From positions 1 through 64,000 of the forward strand of contig DLGW01000024.1 in assembly GCA_002482885.1 (NCBI GenBank): a stretch of DNA of 64,000 nt, given 5' to 3'. The notes below the pieces were generated by a model. That model saw only the letters and a list, made by a program, of their open reading frames with translations. It was not told the DNA's origin and did no database searches. Positions 35,780-43,543 of the stretch are shown in pieces (within the stretch, counting starts at the first letter, position 1; each line of letters begins with the position of its first letter). Position numbers and translations under genes: made by a program. This DNA is from Flavobacteriaceae bacterium UBA7684 (GTDB lineage Bacteria > Bacteroidota > Bacteroidia > Flavobacteriales > Flavobacteriaceae).

Positions 35780-37531
35780 ATGAAGATGATGAAATTAAAT
35801 TCCTGTATAGTATTAGTCGCAATATCCTTAACCAGTGTAAGTTATGCGCAAAAAAAAGAAACCATTGGTACTGAAGAGGTAAATGTGGTAAAAGCGTATG
35901 CGCCTACGATTTCTGATGCGTTTAAAATCAAAGAAGTTCCCCCAGTCGAAGTAGAGCAAGAAGCCGACAAAGAAAAAGTGAGTTATAAAATATTTTCTTA
36001 CCCGGTAGCTTCGACTTATTCGCCAACCAAAGGTAAACCCGATGATTTGGCTAAAGAAAAAGCTGAAAAATTATTTAGTAATTACCTAACCTTAGGATTT
36101 GGTAATTACGGCACCCCTTTGTTGGATTTTTATTCTGCGCATCAGTTAACTAAAGAAATGTACATTGCAGGTTCTTTACAGCATTTGTCTTCGCAAGGAG
36201 AAATCAAAAATGTGCCATTAGATAATTCTTATTACCACACCAAAGCAGATGTGGTTTTAGGTGAGAATAAAAAAACTTTGGGTTGGAATACAGGAATCGG
36301 ATATCAACATCAAATTTTTAATTGGTACGGGGTACCAAACAATGAAAATGTATTTGCCTTTTCGCAAACAACCTTAGACGCAATTAATCCGCAACAAACT
36401 TATCAAAATTTTTATGCATCGGGTAAGGTGTATTCAAAAATTAAAAGTTTCCGTCAAGCGGAAGTTAAATATAATCGTTTTTGGGATGCATTTGGTTCTG
36501 TGGAAAACAGAGTAAATCTATTGCCTTCTTTTGAATTTAAAGCCGAAAATCAAAAAATTAAAGCCGATTTTATGGTGGATTATTTAGGGGGTGGATTTCA
36601 GCAAGGTTATTTGAATCCCGTAAAAAGTAACTACGGTTATACCATTTTAGGTTTTCAACCGAGCATTGTTTTTAGAAAAAACTATTTTAGTTTCAATATA
36701 GGAGCAGGCGTTTTTATGGCCTTAAATCATGAAGATTCTCAGGCTAAAAATAAACTGTTGGTTTACCCGCAAATAACCGCTTCTTATAAAATTGATCAGG
36801 AAAGACTGACTTTATATGCGGCAGCCGAAGGAGGATTGTCTCAAAACACCTATCAACAAATGGTAGCGCAAAATCCATTTGTGTCTCCAACACTTTTTGT
36901 AGCTCCAACTGATAAAGTGTATGATTTGTCTTTAGGATTAAGAGGAAAATTAAGCCCGAATTTTTCATACAACGTAAAAGGATTTCACTCGTTTGAAAAA
37001 GGAAAATATTTATTTGTGAATCATTTGTTTCAAGATGGAGACCTAACCACACGTAAGGCCTACGAATTCGGAAACTCTTTTGGAGTTATTTACGATAATG
37101 TAAAAAGTACAGGAGCATTCATGGAGCTGAAATTAACCTTAGAAAAAACACTTTCAGCTACCTTAAGCACCACTTATGCGAGTTACGAAACTACTTATAG
37201 TGCTTCCGCTTGGAATTTGCCAAAATTAACCTCTAGTTTACATTTAGAATATTACATTGATACTAAATGGACAGCGGCTTCTACTTTGTTTTATGTAGGT
37301 GAAAGAAAAGATATTGGCGTAACTGAAGCCAGTCCTGTTGTTACGCATTCAACCATAAGAATGAAAGATTTTATAGATGCGAATTTGCAGGTATCTTATA
37401 AATACAATACTAGATTAACAGGTTTTTTACGTGCTAACAATATTGCCAATCAAGCGTATCAAAAGTGGTTGAATTATCCTGTACAACAATTTCAGGTAAT
37501 GGTAGGCGCCTCTTATAAATTTGATTTTTAG
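35780..37531 (+). CDS. Outer-membrane beta-barrel protein (TonB-receptor-like, no plug)
   Basis: This 583-residue protein has a signal peptide (ISLTSVSYAQ). Residues ~20-90 are short and charged (GTEEVNVVKAYAPTISDAFKIKEVPP), then many amphipathic strands run to a C-terminal aromatic (VGASYKFDF) as in outer-membrane barrels. It is annotated in relatives as a TonB-dependent receptor, but I see no full plug domain. It is 3 bp after the TPR gene, and a strong terminator follows. A TPR-barrel export or assembly pair is likely; the cargo is unknown. Confidence 0.78.
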   Translation: MKMMKLNSCIVLVAISLTSVSYAQKKETIGTEEVNVVKAYAPTISDAFKIKEVPPVEVEQEADKEKVSYKIFSYPVASTYSPTKGKPDDLAKEKAEKLFSNYLTLGFGNYGTPLLDFYSAHQLTKEMYIAGSLQHLSSQGEIKNVPLDNSYYHTKADVVLGENKKTLGWNTGIGYQHQIFNWYGVPNNENVFAFSQTTLDAINPQQTYQNFYASGKVYSKIKSFRQAEVKYNRFWDAFGSVENRVNLLPSFEFKAENQKIKADFMVDYLGGGFQQGYLNPVKSNYGYTILGFQPSIVFRKNYFSFNIGAGVFMALNHEDSQAKNKLLVYPQITASYKIDQERLTLYAAAEGGLSQNTYQQMVAQNPFVSPTLFVAPTDKVYDLSLGLRGKLSPNFSYNVKGFHSFEKGKYLFVNHLFQDGDLTTRKAYEFGNSFGVIYDNVKSTGAFMELKLTLEKTLSATLSTTYASYETTYSASAWNLPKLTSSLHLEYYIDTKWTAASTLFYVGERKDIGVTEASPVVTHSTIRMKDFIDANLQVSYKYNTRLTGFLRANNIANQAYQKWLNYPVQQFQVMVGASYKFDF

Positions 37532-37545
37532 GGATTCTTCTGCAT

Positions 37546-37589
37546 AAAAAAACCGCACTTAGTTTTTGAAAATTAAGTGCGGTTTTTTT
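37546..37589 (+). terminator. Terminator after the barrel gene
   Basis: aaaaaaaccgcactta pairs with taagtgcggttttttt around a ~12-base loop. It is a strong intrinsic terminator with T tracts on both strands, so it probably serves the convergent cpsB-like gene too. Confidence 0.9.
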
Positions 37590-37612
37590 ATTTCTAATAA
37601 AATGCTTAAAAT

Positions 37613-38371
37613 CTATACAGAATGACTTTTAGAAGTTTCTTTAAAAAAAGCATTGTGTTTGATGATTTCTTTTAAAGCATCTTGGTTTTTAAGGACTATT
37701 TTTTTAGAAAAACCTTCTATATGGTGTTTGTGGTGTACGTCAGAACCTACAAAATCATACATCCCATCTGCTAAAAGTTTGTCTGCAATTAGAGCTACAT
37801 CTTTACCGTAATAACCTACCGACGACAAAAGATTCATTTGAAATTTACAACCAGCTTTTTTCAGTTTAGCGTATTCTGAATAATTCTTTTCATAAAAAGT
37901 ATAACGCTCAGGATGTGCTAAAACAGGAATGTAGCCAGCCAATTGGATGTCAAATAGTATTTCATATAATTGAACAGGCGGATTGTAATAAGACATTTCC
38001 ACCAATAAATAATTATCTTTTAAAGTCAGTAAATCAGCTGTTTTTACAGTTTCGTGGAATTTATAATCCATCATGTATTCCGCCGCAGTTCTTTTAGGGG
38101 CAATTAAGTTACTTTTCTGTAATTCTACAACCGTGTTTGAAAAAGTTTCTTTAATATGTGGGGTTGTGTTGTTCCACAATCCATCAATCACGTGCGGAGT
38201 AGTAATGAATTCCGAAAATCCAATCTCTACTAATTGTGAAATCAACTCTTTGGTGTTGTCTATGTTTTTACTTCCATCATCAATTCCAGGTAATAAGTGG
38301 TTATGGATGTCTGTAAAATGATCCGTAAACAAGTCTCTAAGCGCGGGCTTAGATTTTTTAAAGAAAAACAT
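37613..38371 (-). CDS. CpsB/YwqE-type tyrosine-protein phosphatase (PHP family)
   Basis: This 252-residue PHP-domain metal enzyme has metal ligands DIHNHLLPGIDDG (His23, His25), the ITTPHV motif, LVEMSYYNPP, LAHPERY and GSDVHHKHH near the end. The family dephosphorylates tyrosine-autokinases that control capsule or exopolysaccharide chain length. It fits the polysaccharide genes at 13-32 kb, though the kinase (Wzc-like) is not in the window. It is convergent with the barrel gene across the shared terminator. Confidence 0.9.
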   Translation of the reverse strand: MFFFKKSKPALRDLFTDHFTDIHNHLLPGIDDGSKNIDNTKELISQLVEIGFSEFITTPHVIDGLWNNTTPHIKETFSNTVVELQKSNLIAPKRTAAEYMMDYKFHETVKTADLLTLKDNYLLVEMSYYNPPVQLYEILFDIQLAGYIPVLAHPERYTFYEKNYSEYAKLKKAGCKFQMNLLSSVGYYGKDVALIADKLLADGMYDFVGSDVHHKHHIEGFSKKIVLKNQDALKEIIKHNAFFKETSKSHSV

Positions 38372-38423
38372 ATTGAGTTAGTTTAGTGTTGGCTTAAAAT
38401 AGAGCAGTCAAAATTAGAGGAAT

Positions 38424-40108
38424 TTAATAATACAAATCAAAATATTTTCTTAATAATTCTAAATTAGGGTTGATATTTTTTAAGCGTTCGTATTTGTCGT
38501 TGTCTGTGTAGGCATTTTTTTCAGCGACTTCTTCGTTGATGACCACCATGATTTCAATACTATAATTGTGAAGTTTACTTTTTAAATACCCCATTAATTT
38601 GGGTTTTTCTTGTTCAAAATGAGATAAAGTTGTTTGATTGGGTAACTCTATAATAATGTTGGATTTGCCTTCTAGTTTAGGTTCTGCCATTAATAAAATG
38701 GAAGCGTTAATCTTTTGTCCTTTTTCGTCAAGTTTGGTGGCGTATTGATTCCACGCTAAATGCATTTCACTTTCGCTAAATGTATTCTCGGGTAAATTTT
38801 CGGGGGTAATGTGATGGCTTTGTTGTACCTCTAGTAAATCTTTTTTGGTTTTTATACTCGCAATAGATAATGCTGAAGGTTTAAGAGTATTTTTTTCTTG
38901 GCTTAAAACAGGTTCAGGGCTTGGATTGTGAGCTGCTTCTGGTAATTTTTCTGTTTTTGATGTCGTGGAAACTTCTTTTTTTACAACATCTACTGCTAGT
39001 TTATTATAGGCTTGTGCTGGAATAATAAATTTAGCTACTTTTTTTTTTCTCCATTATATAAAATGGAGGCCAGTTGCATTAAACATAATTCAACCGATAA
39101 TCGTTGATTTTGACTGGTTTTATATTTGTAGTCACATTCATTAGCTAATTGAATGGCTTCTATGTAAAAACTTTCAGGCGCTTTTTGAGCTTGTTCCAAA
39201 AAAGAGGATTTGGCTTGTTCTCCTGCTTCTAACAATTCAATAGTATTGGGAGTTTTACACACTAATAAATTTCTAAAGTGCGTAGCCAATCCTGCAATAA
39301 AATGATGTCCGTCAAAACCTTTGTTTAAAATATCATTGTATGCTAATAATAATTCTGGAATGTTATTGGCTAAAATTAAATCAGTGACTTTTAAATAATA
39401 ATCAAAATCTAAAACGTTTAAATTTTCCGAAACTGCCTGTCTGGTTAAGTGGTCACCACAATAACTGACCACTCGGTCAAAAATAGATAAAGCATCACGC
39501 ATGGCGCCATCTGCTTTTTGAGCAATAATATGTAAGGCATCATCCTCAAAACTAACGCCTTGATCAGTCGCTATTTTGATTAAATATTCTTTGGCATCTT
39601 TTACGGTAATTCGTTTGAAATCAAATATTTGACAACGCGATAGAATCGTAGGTAAGATTTTGTGTTTTTCGGTAGTGGCGAGTATAAAAATGGCGTGCTT
39701 AGGCGGTTCTTCTAAAGTTTTTAAAAATGCGTTAAAAGCAGAACTAGATAACATATGTACCTCGTCAATAATGTACACCTTGTATTTTCCTTTTTGTGGG
39801 GGAATTCTGACTTGGTCTATAATACTTCGTATATCATCTACTCCATTATTGGAAGCTGCATCTAATTCAAAAACATTAAAAGAAAAATCTTCATAAGGGT
39901 CGTCATACCCTTCTTGATTAATTTTTCGGGCTAAAATTCTGGCACAAGTAGTTTTTCCAACCCCTCTAGGTCCTGTAAATAAAAGCGCTTGAGCTAAGTG
40001 ATTGTTGTTTATGGCATTAAGTAAAGTTGCGGTAATAACTTCCTGCCCCACCACATCACTAAAGGTTTGGGGGCGATATTTACGAGCCGAAACGATGAAT
40101 TGTTCCAT
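38424..40108 (-). CDS. dnaX: DNA polymerase III tau subunit, made by a -1 frameshift
   Basis: The full product is 561 residues: residues 1-~356 in the zero frame, then a -1 shift at the A-rich site 39038-39048 into an open frame running to 38424. The total of 1685 bases plus the one re-read base is exactly 562 codons. The extension has a Pro/Lys-rich linker and then a C-terminal domain (MHLAWNQYATKLDEKG, PKLMGYLKSKLHNYSIEIMV) like the tau tail that contacts polymerase. A homopolymer sequencing error is the alternative, but the signal is too well organised. See the separate short form and the signal. Confidence 0.82.
38995..39048 (-). promoter_or_regulatory. dnaX frameshift signal: slippery A run plus hairpin
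   Basis: The coding strand has ten A (39039-39048) followed by G. In the zero frame this is GAA AAA AAA AAG TAG, so the heptamer A_AAA_AAG (the E. coli dnaX slippery site) abuts the stop. Eight bases after the heptamer begins an 8-bp stem (tttattat 39000-39007 with ataataaa 39022-39029) with a 14-base loop. It is extended by a further gcta/tagc pairing (38995-38998 with 39032-39035). Either -1 ribosomal slippage or transcriptional slippage on A10 would join the frames. Confidence 0.8.
39035..40108 (-). CDS. dnaX: DNA polymerase III gamma-like short form (zero frame of dnaX)
   Basis: This 357-residue clamp-loader ATPase has Walker A GPRGVGKTT (46-54), Walker B IIDEVHML, the SRC sensor (ILSRCQIFDF) and domain III. 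It ends YNGEKKK-stop directly after the slippery run. It loads the sliding clamp at replication forks. The four zinc-binding cysteines usual between Walker A and ELDAASNNG are absent; acidic residues replace them, as I recall for other flavobacteria. A -7 element TATATTTG lies upstream on the minus strand at 40125-40132. Confidence 0.93.
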   Translation of the reverse strand: MEQFIVSARKYRPQTFSDVVGQEVITATLLNAINNNHLAQALLFTGPRGVGKTTCARILARKINQEGYDDPYEDFSFNVFELDAASNNGVDDIRSIIDQVRIPPQKGKYKVYIIDEVHMLSSSAFNAFLKTLEEPPKHAIFILATTEKHKILPTILSRCQIFDFKRITVKDAKEYLIKIATDQGVSFEDDALHIIAQKADGAMRDALSIFDRVVSYCGDHLTRQAVSENLNVLDFDYYLKVTDLILANNIPELLLAYNDILNKGFDGHHFIAGLATHFRNLLVCKTPNTIELLEAGEQAKSSFLEQAQKAPESFYIEAIQLANECDYKYKTSQNQRLSVELCLMQLASILYNGEKKK

Positions 40109-40210
40109 AAATTATACTTGGGTTACAAATATAGGGATTGAAATAAATAAATTCTTGCATTGTGCATAAATCTCTGCAAAATTCATCGGTGTGGATTTAA
40201 AAATAAAGTT

Positions 40211-40218
40211 TACTTTTG
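40211..40218 (+). promoter_or_regulatory. -7 promoter element of def
   Basis: TACTTTTG matches TAnnTTTG and lies 32 bp before the def ATG at 40251. The -33 TTG is not obvious. A divergent element for dnaX is at 40125-40132. Confidence 0.5.
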
Positions 40219-40250
40219 AAGTTCGTTTTTAAAAATCTAAAAATTTTACA

Positions 40251-40835
40251 ATGATATTACCCATTGTGGCCTATGGAGATTCGGTGCTAAGAAAAGTAGC
40301 TCATGAAGTTACTGCCGAATATTTTAAAGATAATAACTTGATACAAAATATGTTCGATACCATGTACAAAGCTCATGGGGTAGGATTGGCAGCTCCGCAG
40401 GTTGGCTTAGATATTCGTTTGTTTATTGTAGATGTTTCTCCGTTTGCCGATGATGAAGATTTGCCAAAACAAGCACAAGAAGAATTAAGAAATTTTAAAA
40501 AGGTATTTATTAATCCTAATATTATAAAGGAAGAAGGAGACGAATGGGCTTTTAATGAAGGTTGTTTAAGTATTCCAGATGTGCGCGAAGATGTTTATAG
40601 AAAACGCATCATTACGGTTGAATATTTTGATGAGAAATTTCAAAAACACACCGAAACTTATAATGGATTAATTGCTCGTGTGATTCAGCATGAATACGAT
40701 CACATCGAAGGCGTTTTGTTTACCGATAGATTGTCTTCTTTAAAAAAGCGTTTATTGTCGAAGCGATTAAATAATATCATGATGGGAAAAATCAATCCCG
40801 ACTACAAAATGAAATTCCCAAACATTAAAAAATAA
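40251..40835 (+). CDS. def: Peptide deformylase
   Basis: This 194-residue metalloenzyme removes the N-terminal formyl group from new proteins. All three motifs are present: GVGLAAPQ (43-50), EGCLS with metal ligand Cys105, and HEYDH with His147, Glu148 and His151. The length is normal. It heads the def-DUF5606-mazG run, a conserved flavobacterial order. Confidence 0.97.
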   Translation: MILPIVAYGDSVLRKVAHEVTAEYFKDNNLIQNMFDTMYKAHGVGLAAPQVGLDIRLFIVDVSPFADDEDLPKQAQEELRNFKKVFINPNIIKEEGDEWAFNEGCLSIPDVREDVYRKRIITVEYFDEKFQKHTETYNGLIARVIQHEYDHIEGVLFTDRLSSLKKRLLSKRLNNIMMGKINPDYKMKFPNIKK

Positions 40836-40865
40836 AACAGTTAAACATCATTAATTTAAATTTTT

Positions 40866-41264
40866 ATGAGTCTAGAAAAAATTATTTCTATTTCAGGTAA
40901 ACCAGGATTGTTTCAAATTATTACACAAACCAGAACAGGGTTTTTAGTGGAATCTTTATTAGATGGAAAAAAGTTGTCTTTAAACTTAAGAAGTAATGTG
41001 AGTTTATTGTCAGAGATTTCTGTTTATACTTATGATGAAGAAGTTAAGTTGTTAGAAGTACTCAAAAAAATACAAGATTATACTAATAATGGTCAAGCGA
41101 TTTCTCATAAAGAAGATAAAGTCGTTTTAGAAGATTATTTTAGAAAGGTTTTGCCAGAGTACGATGAAGAAAGGGTTTACCATTCAGATATTAAAAAAAT
41201 CATTCAATGGTATAATTTATTACAATCTAAAGGATTAGTAGTTGCTGAAGAGGTGGCAGAATAA
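40866..41264 (+). CDS. DUF5606 protein
   Basis: This 132-residue soluble protein starts MSLEKIISISGKPGLFQII and continues with a small beta-rich domain, then a helical C-terminal half (EDYFRKVLPEYDEERVYHSDIKKIIQWYN). It matches the Bacteroidetes DUF5606 family, which is typically located between def and mazG. No function is established. There are 30 bp after def and 11 bp before mazG, so it is operonic. Confidence 0.85.
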   Translation: MSLEKIISISGKPGLFQIITQTRTGFLVESLLDGKKLSLNLRSNVSLLSEISVYTYDEEVKLLEVLKKIQDYTNNGQAISHKEDKVVLEDYFRKVLPEYDEERVYHSDIKKIIQWYNLLQSKGLVVAEEVAE

Positions 41265-41275
41265 ATTTTAAAAAA

Positions 41276-42052
41276 GTGAGTTCTCGACAAGAAAAATTAG
41301 AAGCTTTTGGAAAGTTGTTGGACATCATGGATGATTTACGTGAAAAATGTCCGTGGGATAAAAAACAGACATTTCAGAGTTTAAGACATTTAACCATAGA
41401 AGAGACTTACGAATTAGCGGATGCTATTCTAGAAAATGATTCTGTTGAAATTAAAAAAGAATTAGGAGACGTTCTGTTACATATCGTTTTTTACGCAAAA
41501 ATAGGGAGTGAAACACAATCTTTTGATGTTAAGGATGTTATAGATAGTCTTTGCGAAAAATTAATTCATAGACATCCGCATATTTATGGTGATACGATAG
41601 CCAATGACGAAGAAGCTGTTAAGGCTAACTGGGAAAAACTAAAAATAAAAGAAGGAAATCAGTCTGTTTTACAAGGAGTTCCTAAAAGTTTACCCTCTTT
41701 AGTTAAGGCTTCTCGAATTCAGGACAAAGCCAAAGCAGTAGGGTTTGATTGGGAAAATATTGATCAAGTTTGGGAAAAAGTTCAAGAAGAATTAGCGGAA
41801 CTTCAAAATGAAATTAAAAATAACAGTGAGCCATCTGAAATTACTGCAGAGTTTGGCGATGTGTTATTTTCCTTGATTAATTATGCTCGTTTTTTAGATG
41901 TTAATCCAGATGAGGCTTTAGAAAGAACAAACAAAAAGTTTATTTCAAGATTTCAATTTATAGAAAACAAAGCCCAAGAATCTAATCGTTCCATCCATGA
42001 TTTAAGTTTAGAAGAAATGAATTTTTTTTGGAATCAAGCTAAAAGTCAATAA
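41276..42052 (+). CDS. mazG: Nucleoside triphosphate pyrophosphohydrolase MazG
   Basis: This 258-residue enzyme hydrolyses NTPs and dNTPs to NMPs and pyrophosphate, cleaning the nucleotide pool. It has two MazG domains: the first with CPWDKKQTFQSLRHLTIEETYELADAI and the EExxE/ExxD metal motifs (EIKKELGDVLLHIVFYAKI), the second with EELAELQNEIK and EFGDVLFSLINYARF. The start is GTG at 41276. It is the last gene before a hairpin terminator. Confidence 0.95.
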   Translation: MSSRQEKLEAFGKLLDIMDDLREKCPWDKKQTFQSLRHLTIEETYELADAILENDSVEIKKELGDVLLHIVFYAKIGSETQSFDVKDVIDSLCEKLIHRHPHIYGDTIANDEEAVKANWEKLKIKEGNQSVLQGVPKSLPSLVKASRIQDKAKAVGFDWENIDQVWEKVQEELAELQNEIKNNSEPSEITAEFGDVLFSLINYARFLDVNPDEALERTNKKFISRFQFIENKAQESNRSIHDLSLEEMNFFWNQAKSQ

Positions 42053-42080
42053 ATTTTTATTTATCTAAATAATTGCAATT

Positions 42081-42125
42081 AAAGGTGTTGAAAATGAGGA
42101 ATCCTTATTTTTAACACCTTTTTTA
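42081..42125 (+). terminator. Terminator after mazG
   Basis: aaaggtgtt (42081-42089) pairs with aacaccttt, with an additional inner stem (gaaaatgagg with ccttatttt), followed by a T tract. Confidence 0.85.
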
Positions 42126-42148
42126 GTTAAAATTATTAACAGTTTACC

Positions 42149-42156
42149 TATATTTG
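42149..42156 (+). promoter_or_regulatory. -7 promoter element of the SusE/F-like T9SS gene
   Basis: TATATTTG matches TAnnTTTG exactly, 34 bp before the ATG at 42190. It supports that ATG over a start at 42154, which lies inside the element. Confidence 0.65.
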
Positions 42157-42189
42157 CGCCTAAACAATTTATTAATTAAACCAAAAAAC

Positions 42190-43398
42190 ATGAAAAAGTT
42201 ATTACTTTTTATGACGGTATTGTTATCAAATATCGTTGTCATGTCGGCACAGACTCAAATCGGAATTATAGGTTCTGCAGTTGATGGTTCTGTGACTGAT
42301 GTTAAAATGTTTCCCGCAGATTCGGAAAATTATATTTCTCCGGGATATCAATTAAAACGTGGAACATTATGGTTCCGTGAAAACAACTCAATCAATTGGG
42401 GAGCTATGGCTTTTCCATCTGGAACAGCAGTAAAGAATAGTAGTGATGCTATATTTATAGAAGTAGCGGGTGTTTATGATATTAGTTTTAATAGAATTAG
42501 TGGGGCTTATAGCGTAATTGGTGAGGGAACTCCTCCTGTAGACCCAGTAGATCCAGTAGATCCAACATTTGCATCAATCGGAGTAATTGGAACAGCAATC
42601 GGAGGATGGGCAGCAGACGTAGATATGGTAACTACAGATGGTATTACTTACACCTTAGCAAATCAAGTATTAGTAGCAGGAGATGCGAAATTCCGTCAAG
42701 ACGATGCATGGACCATCAACTGGGGTCCATCAGCTACAGCAGGCGTAGCTGCATTAGGAGTTCCAGGTAACATTGCAATTGCCGCAGGAGGAACATATAA
42801 CATTACTTTCAACAAAGAAACCTTAGCTTACTCATTTGAATTAGTAGGTGATCCAGACCCTGTAGACCCAGTAGATCCAGTAGATCCAACATTTGCATCA
42901 ATAGGTATTATTGGAACCGCTGTTGGTGGATGGGATGCTGATATTGATTTAACTACAACAGATGGTATTACATATACTTTAGCTAATCAAACAGTAATTG
43001 ATGGAGTTGCAAAATTCCGTCAAGACAATGCTTGGACTATTAACTGGGGAGCTGCAGCTTTTCCTGCAGGAACAGGAGTTCAAAATGGAGTTGATATCGT
43101 TGTTTTAGCAGGAACTTATGATATTACTTTTAATAAAGAAACAGGAGCGTATTCATTTAACGAGCCTTCTTTGGGAGTAGGGTCTTTTGAATCTTCTTCT
43201 TTTACTGTATATCCTAACCCTGTTACTGAAGGAGTATTATATTTTTCAGTGGCTACAGATGTTACTGTGTATGATTTGTCAGGACGTTTAGTAGCTCAGG
43301 CTTCTAATGCTTCGTCTATTAATGTTTCTTCTTTATCAACAGGTGTTTATGTTGTTAAAGCTGCAAACGGACAAACTACAAGAGTACTTGTTAAATAA
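42190..43398 (+). CDS. T9SS-sorted protein with three SusE/F-like repeats (first paralogue)
   Basis: The protein has 402 residues with a signal peptide (LLLFMTVLLSNIVVMSAQ). Three ~100-residue repeats follow, each with IGIIGTA, W-x-A-D-x-D, KFRQD-x-A-W-x-I-N-W-G and G-x-Y-x-I-T-F-N. They are separated by DPVDPVDP linkers. The end is a T9SS type A sorting domain (YPNPVTEGVLYFSV to RVLVK). The repeats resemble the carbohydrate-binding SusE/SusF domains. It is probably a secreted or surface glycan-binding protein. Repeats 2 and 3 are near-identical at the DNA level in places, indicating recent duplication. Confidence 0.82.
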   Translation: MKKLLLFMTVLLSNIVVMSAQTQIGIIGSAVDGSVTDVKMFPADSENYISPGYQLKRGTLWFRENNSINWGAMAFPSGTAVKNSSDAIFIEVAGVYDISFNRISGAYSVIGEGTPPVDPVDPVDPTFASIGVIGTAIGGWAADVDMVTTDGITYTLANQVLVAGDAKFRQDDAWTINWGPSATAGVAALGVPGNIAIAAGGTYNITFNKETLAYSFELVGDPDPVDPVDPVDPTFASIGIIGTAVGGWDADIDLTTTDGITYTLANQTVIDGVAKFRQDNAWTINWGAAAFPAGTGVQNGVDIVVLAGTYDITFNKETGAYSFNEPSLGVGSFESSSFTVYPNPVTEGVLYFSVATDVTVYDLSGRLVAQASNASSINVSSLSTGVYVVKAANGQTTRVLVK

Positions 43399-43416
43399 TT
43401 ATTTAGTTTATGAAAT

Positions 43417-43451
43417 AAGAAAAGGCCGTTCATTTGAACGGCCTTTTCTTG
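43417..43451 (+). terminator. Terminator after first SusE/F-like gene
   Basis: aagaaaaggccgttc (43417-43431) pairs perfectly with gaacggccttttctt (43436-43450) around attt. Confidence 0.92.
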
Positions 43452-43543
43452 TCATAATTTCTAAGTTAAAATTGTTGTAGCAACCAATTTTTAATATATT
43501 TGTTGAATTATTTTTAATAACCTAAATATTTTAAAATCTAAAC

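Noticed and set aside
38424..40108. dnaX as a broken pseudogene
   Set aside because: The two frames join by exactly one base at a canonical slippery heptamer with a downstream hairpin, and the second frame stays open and tau-like. A programmed event explains this better than decay, though a homopolymer error cannot be fully excluded.
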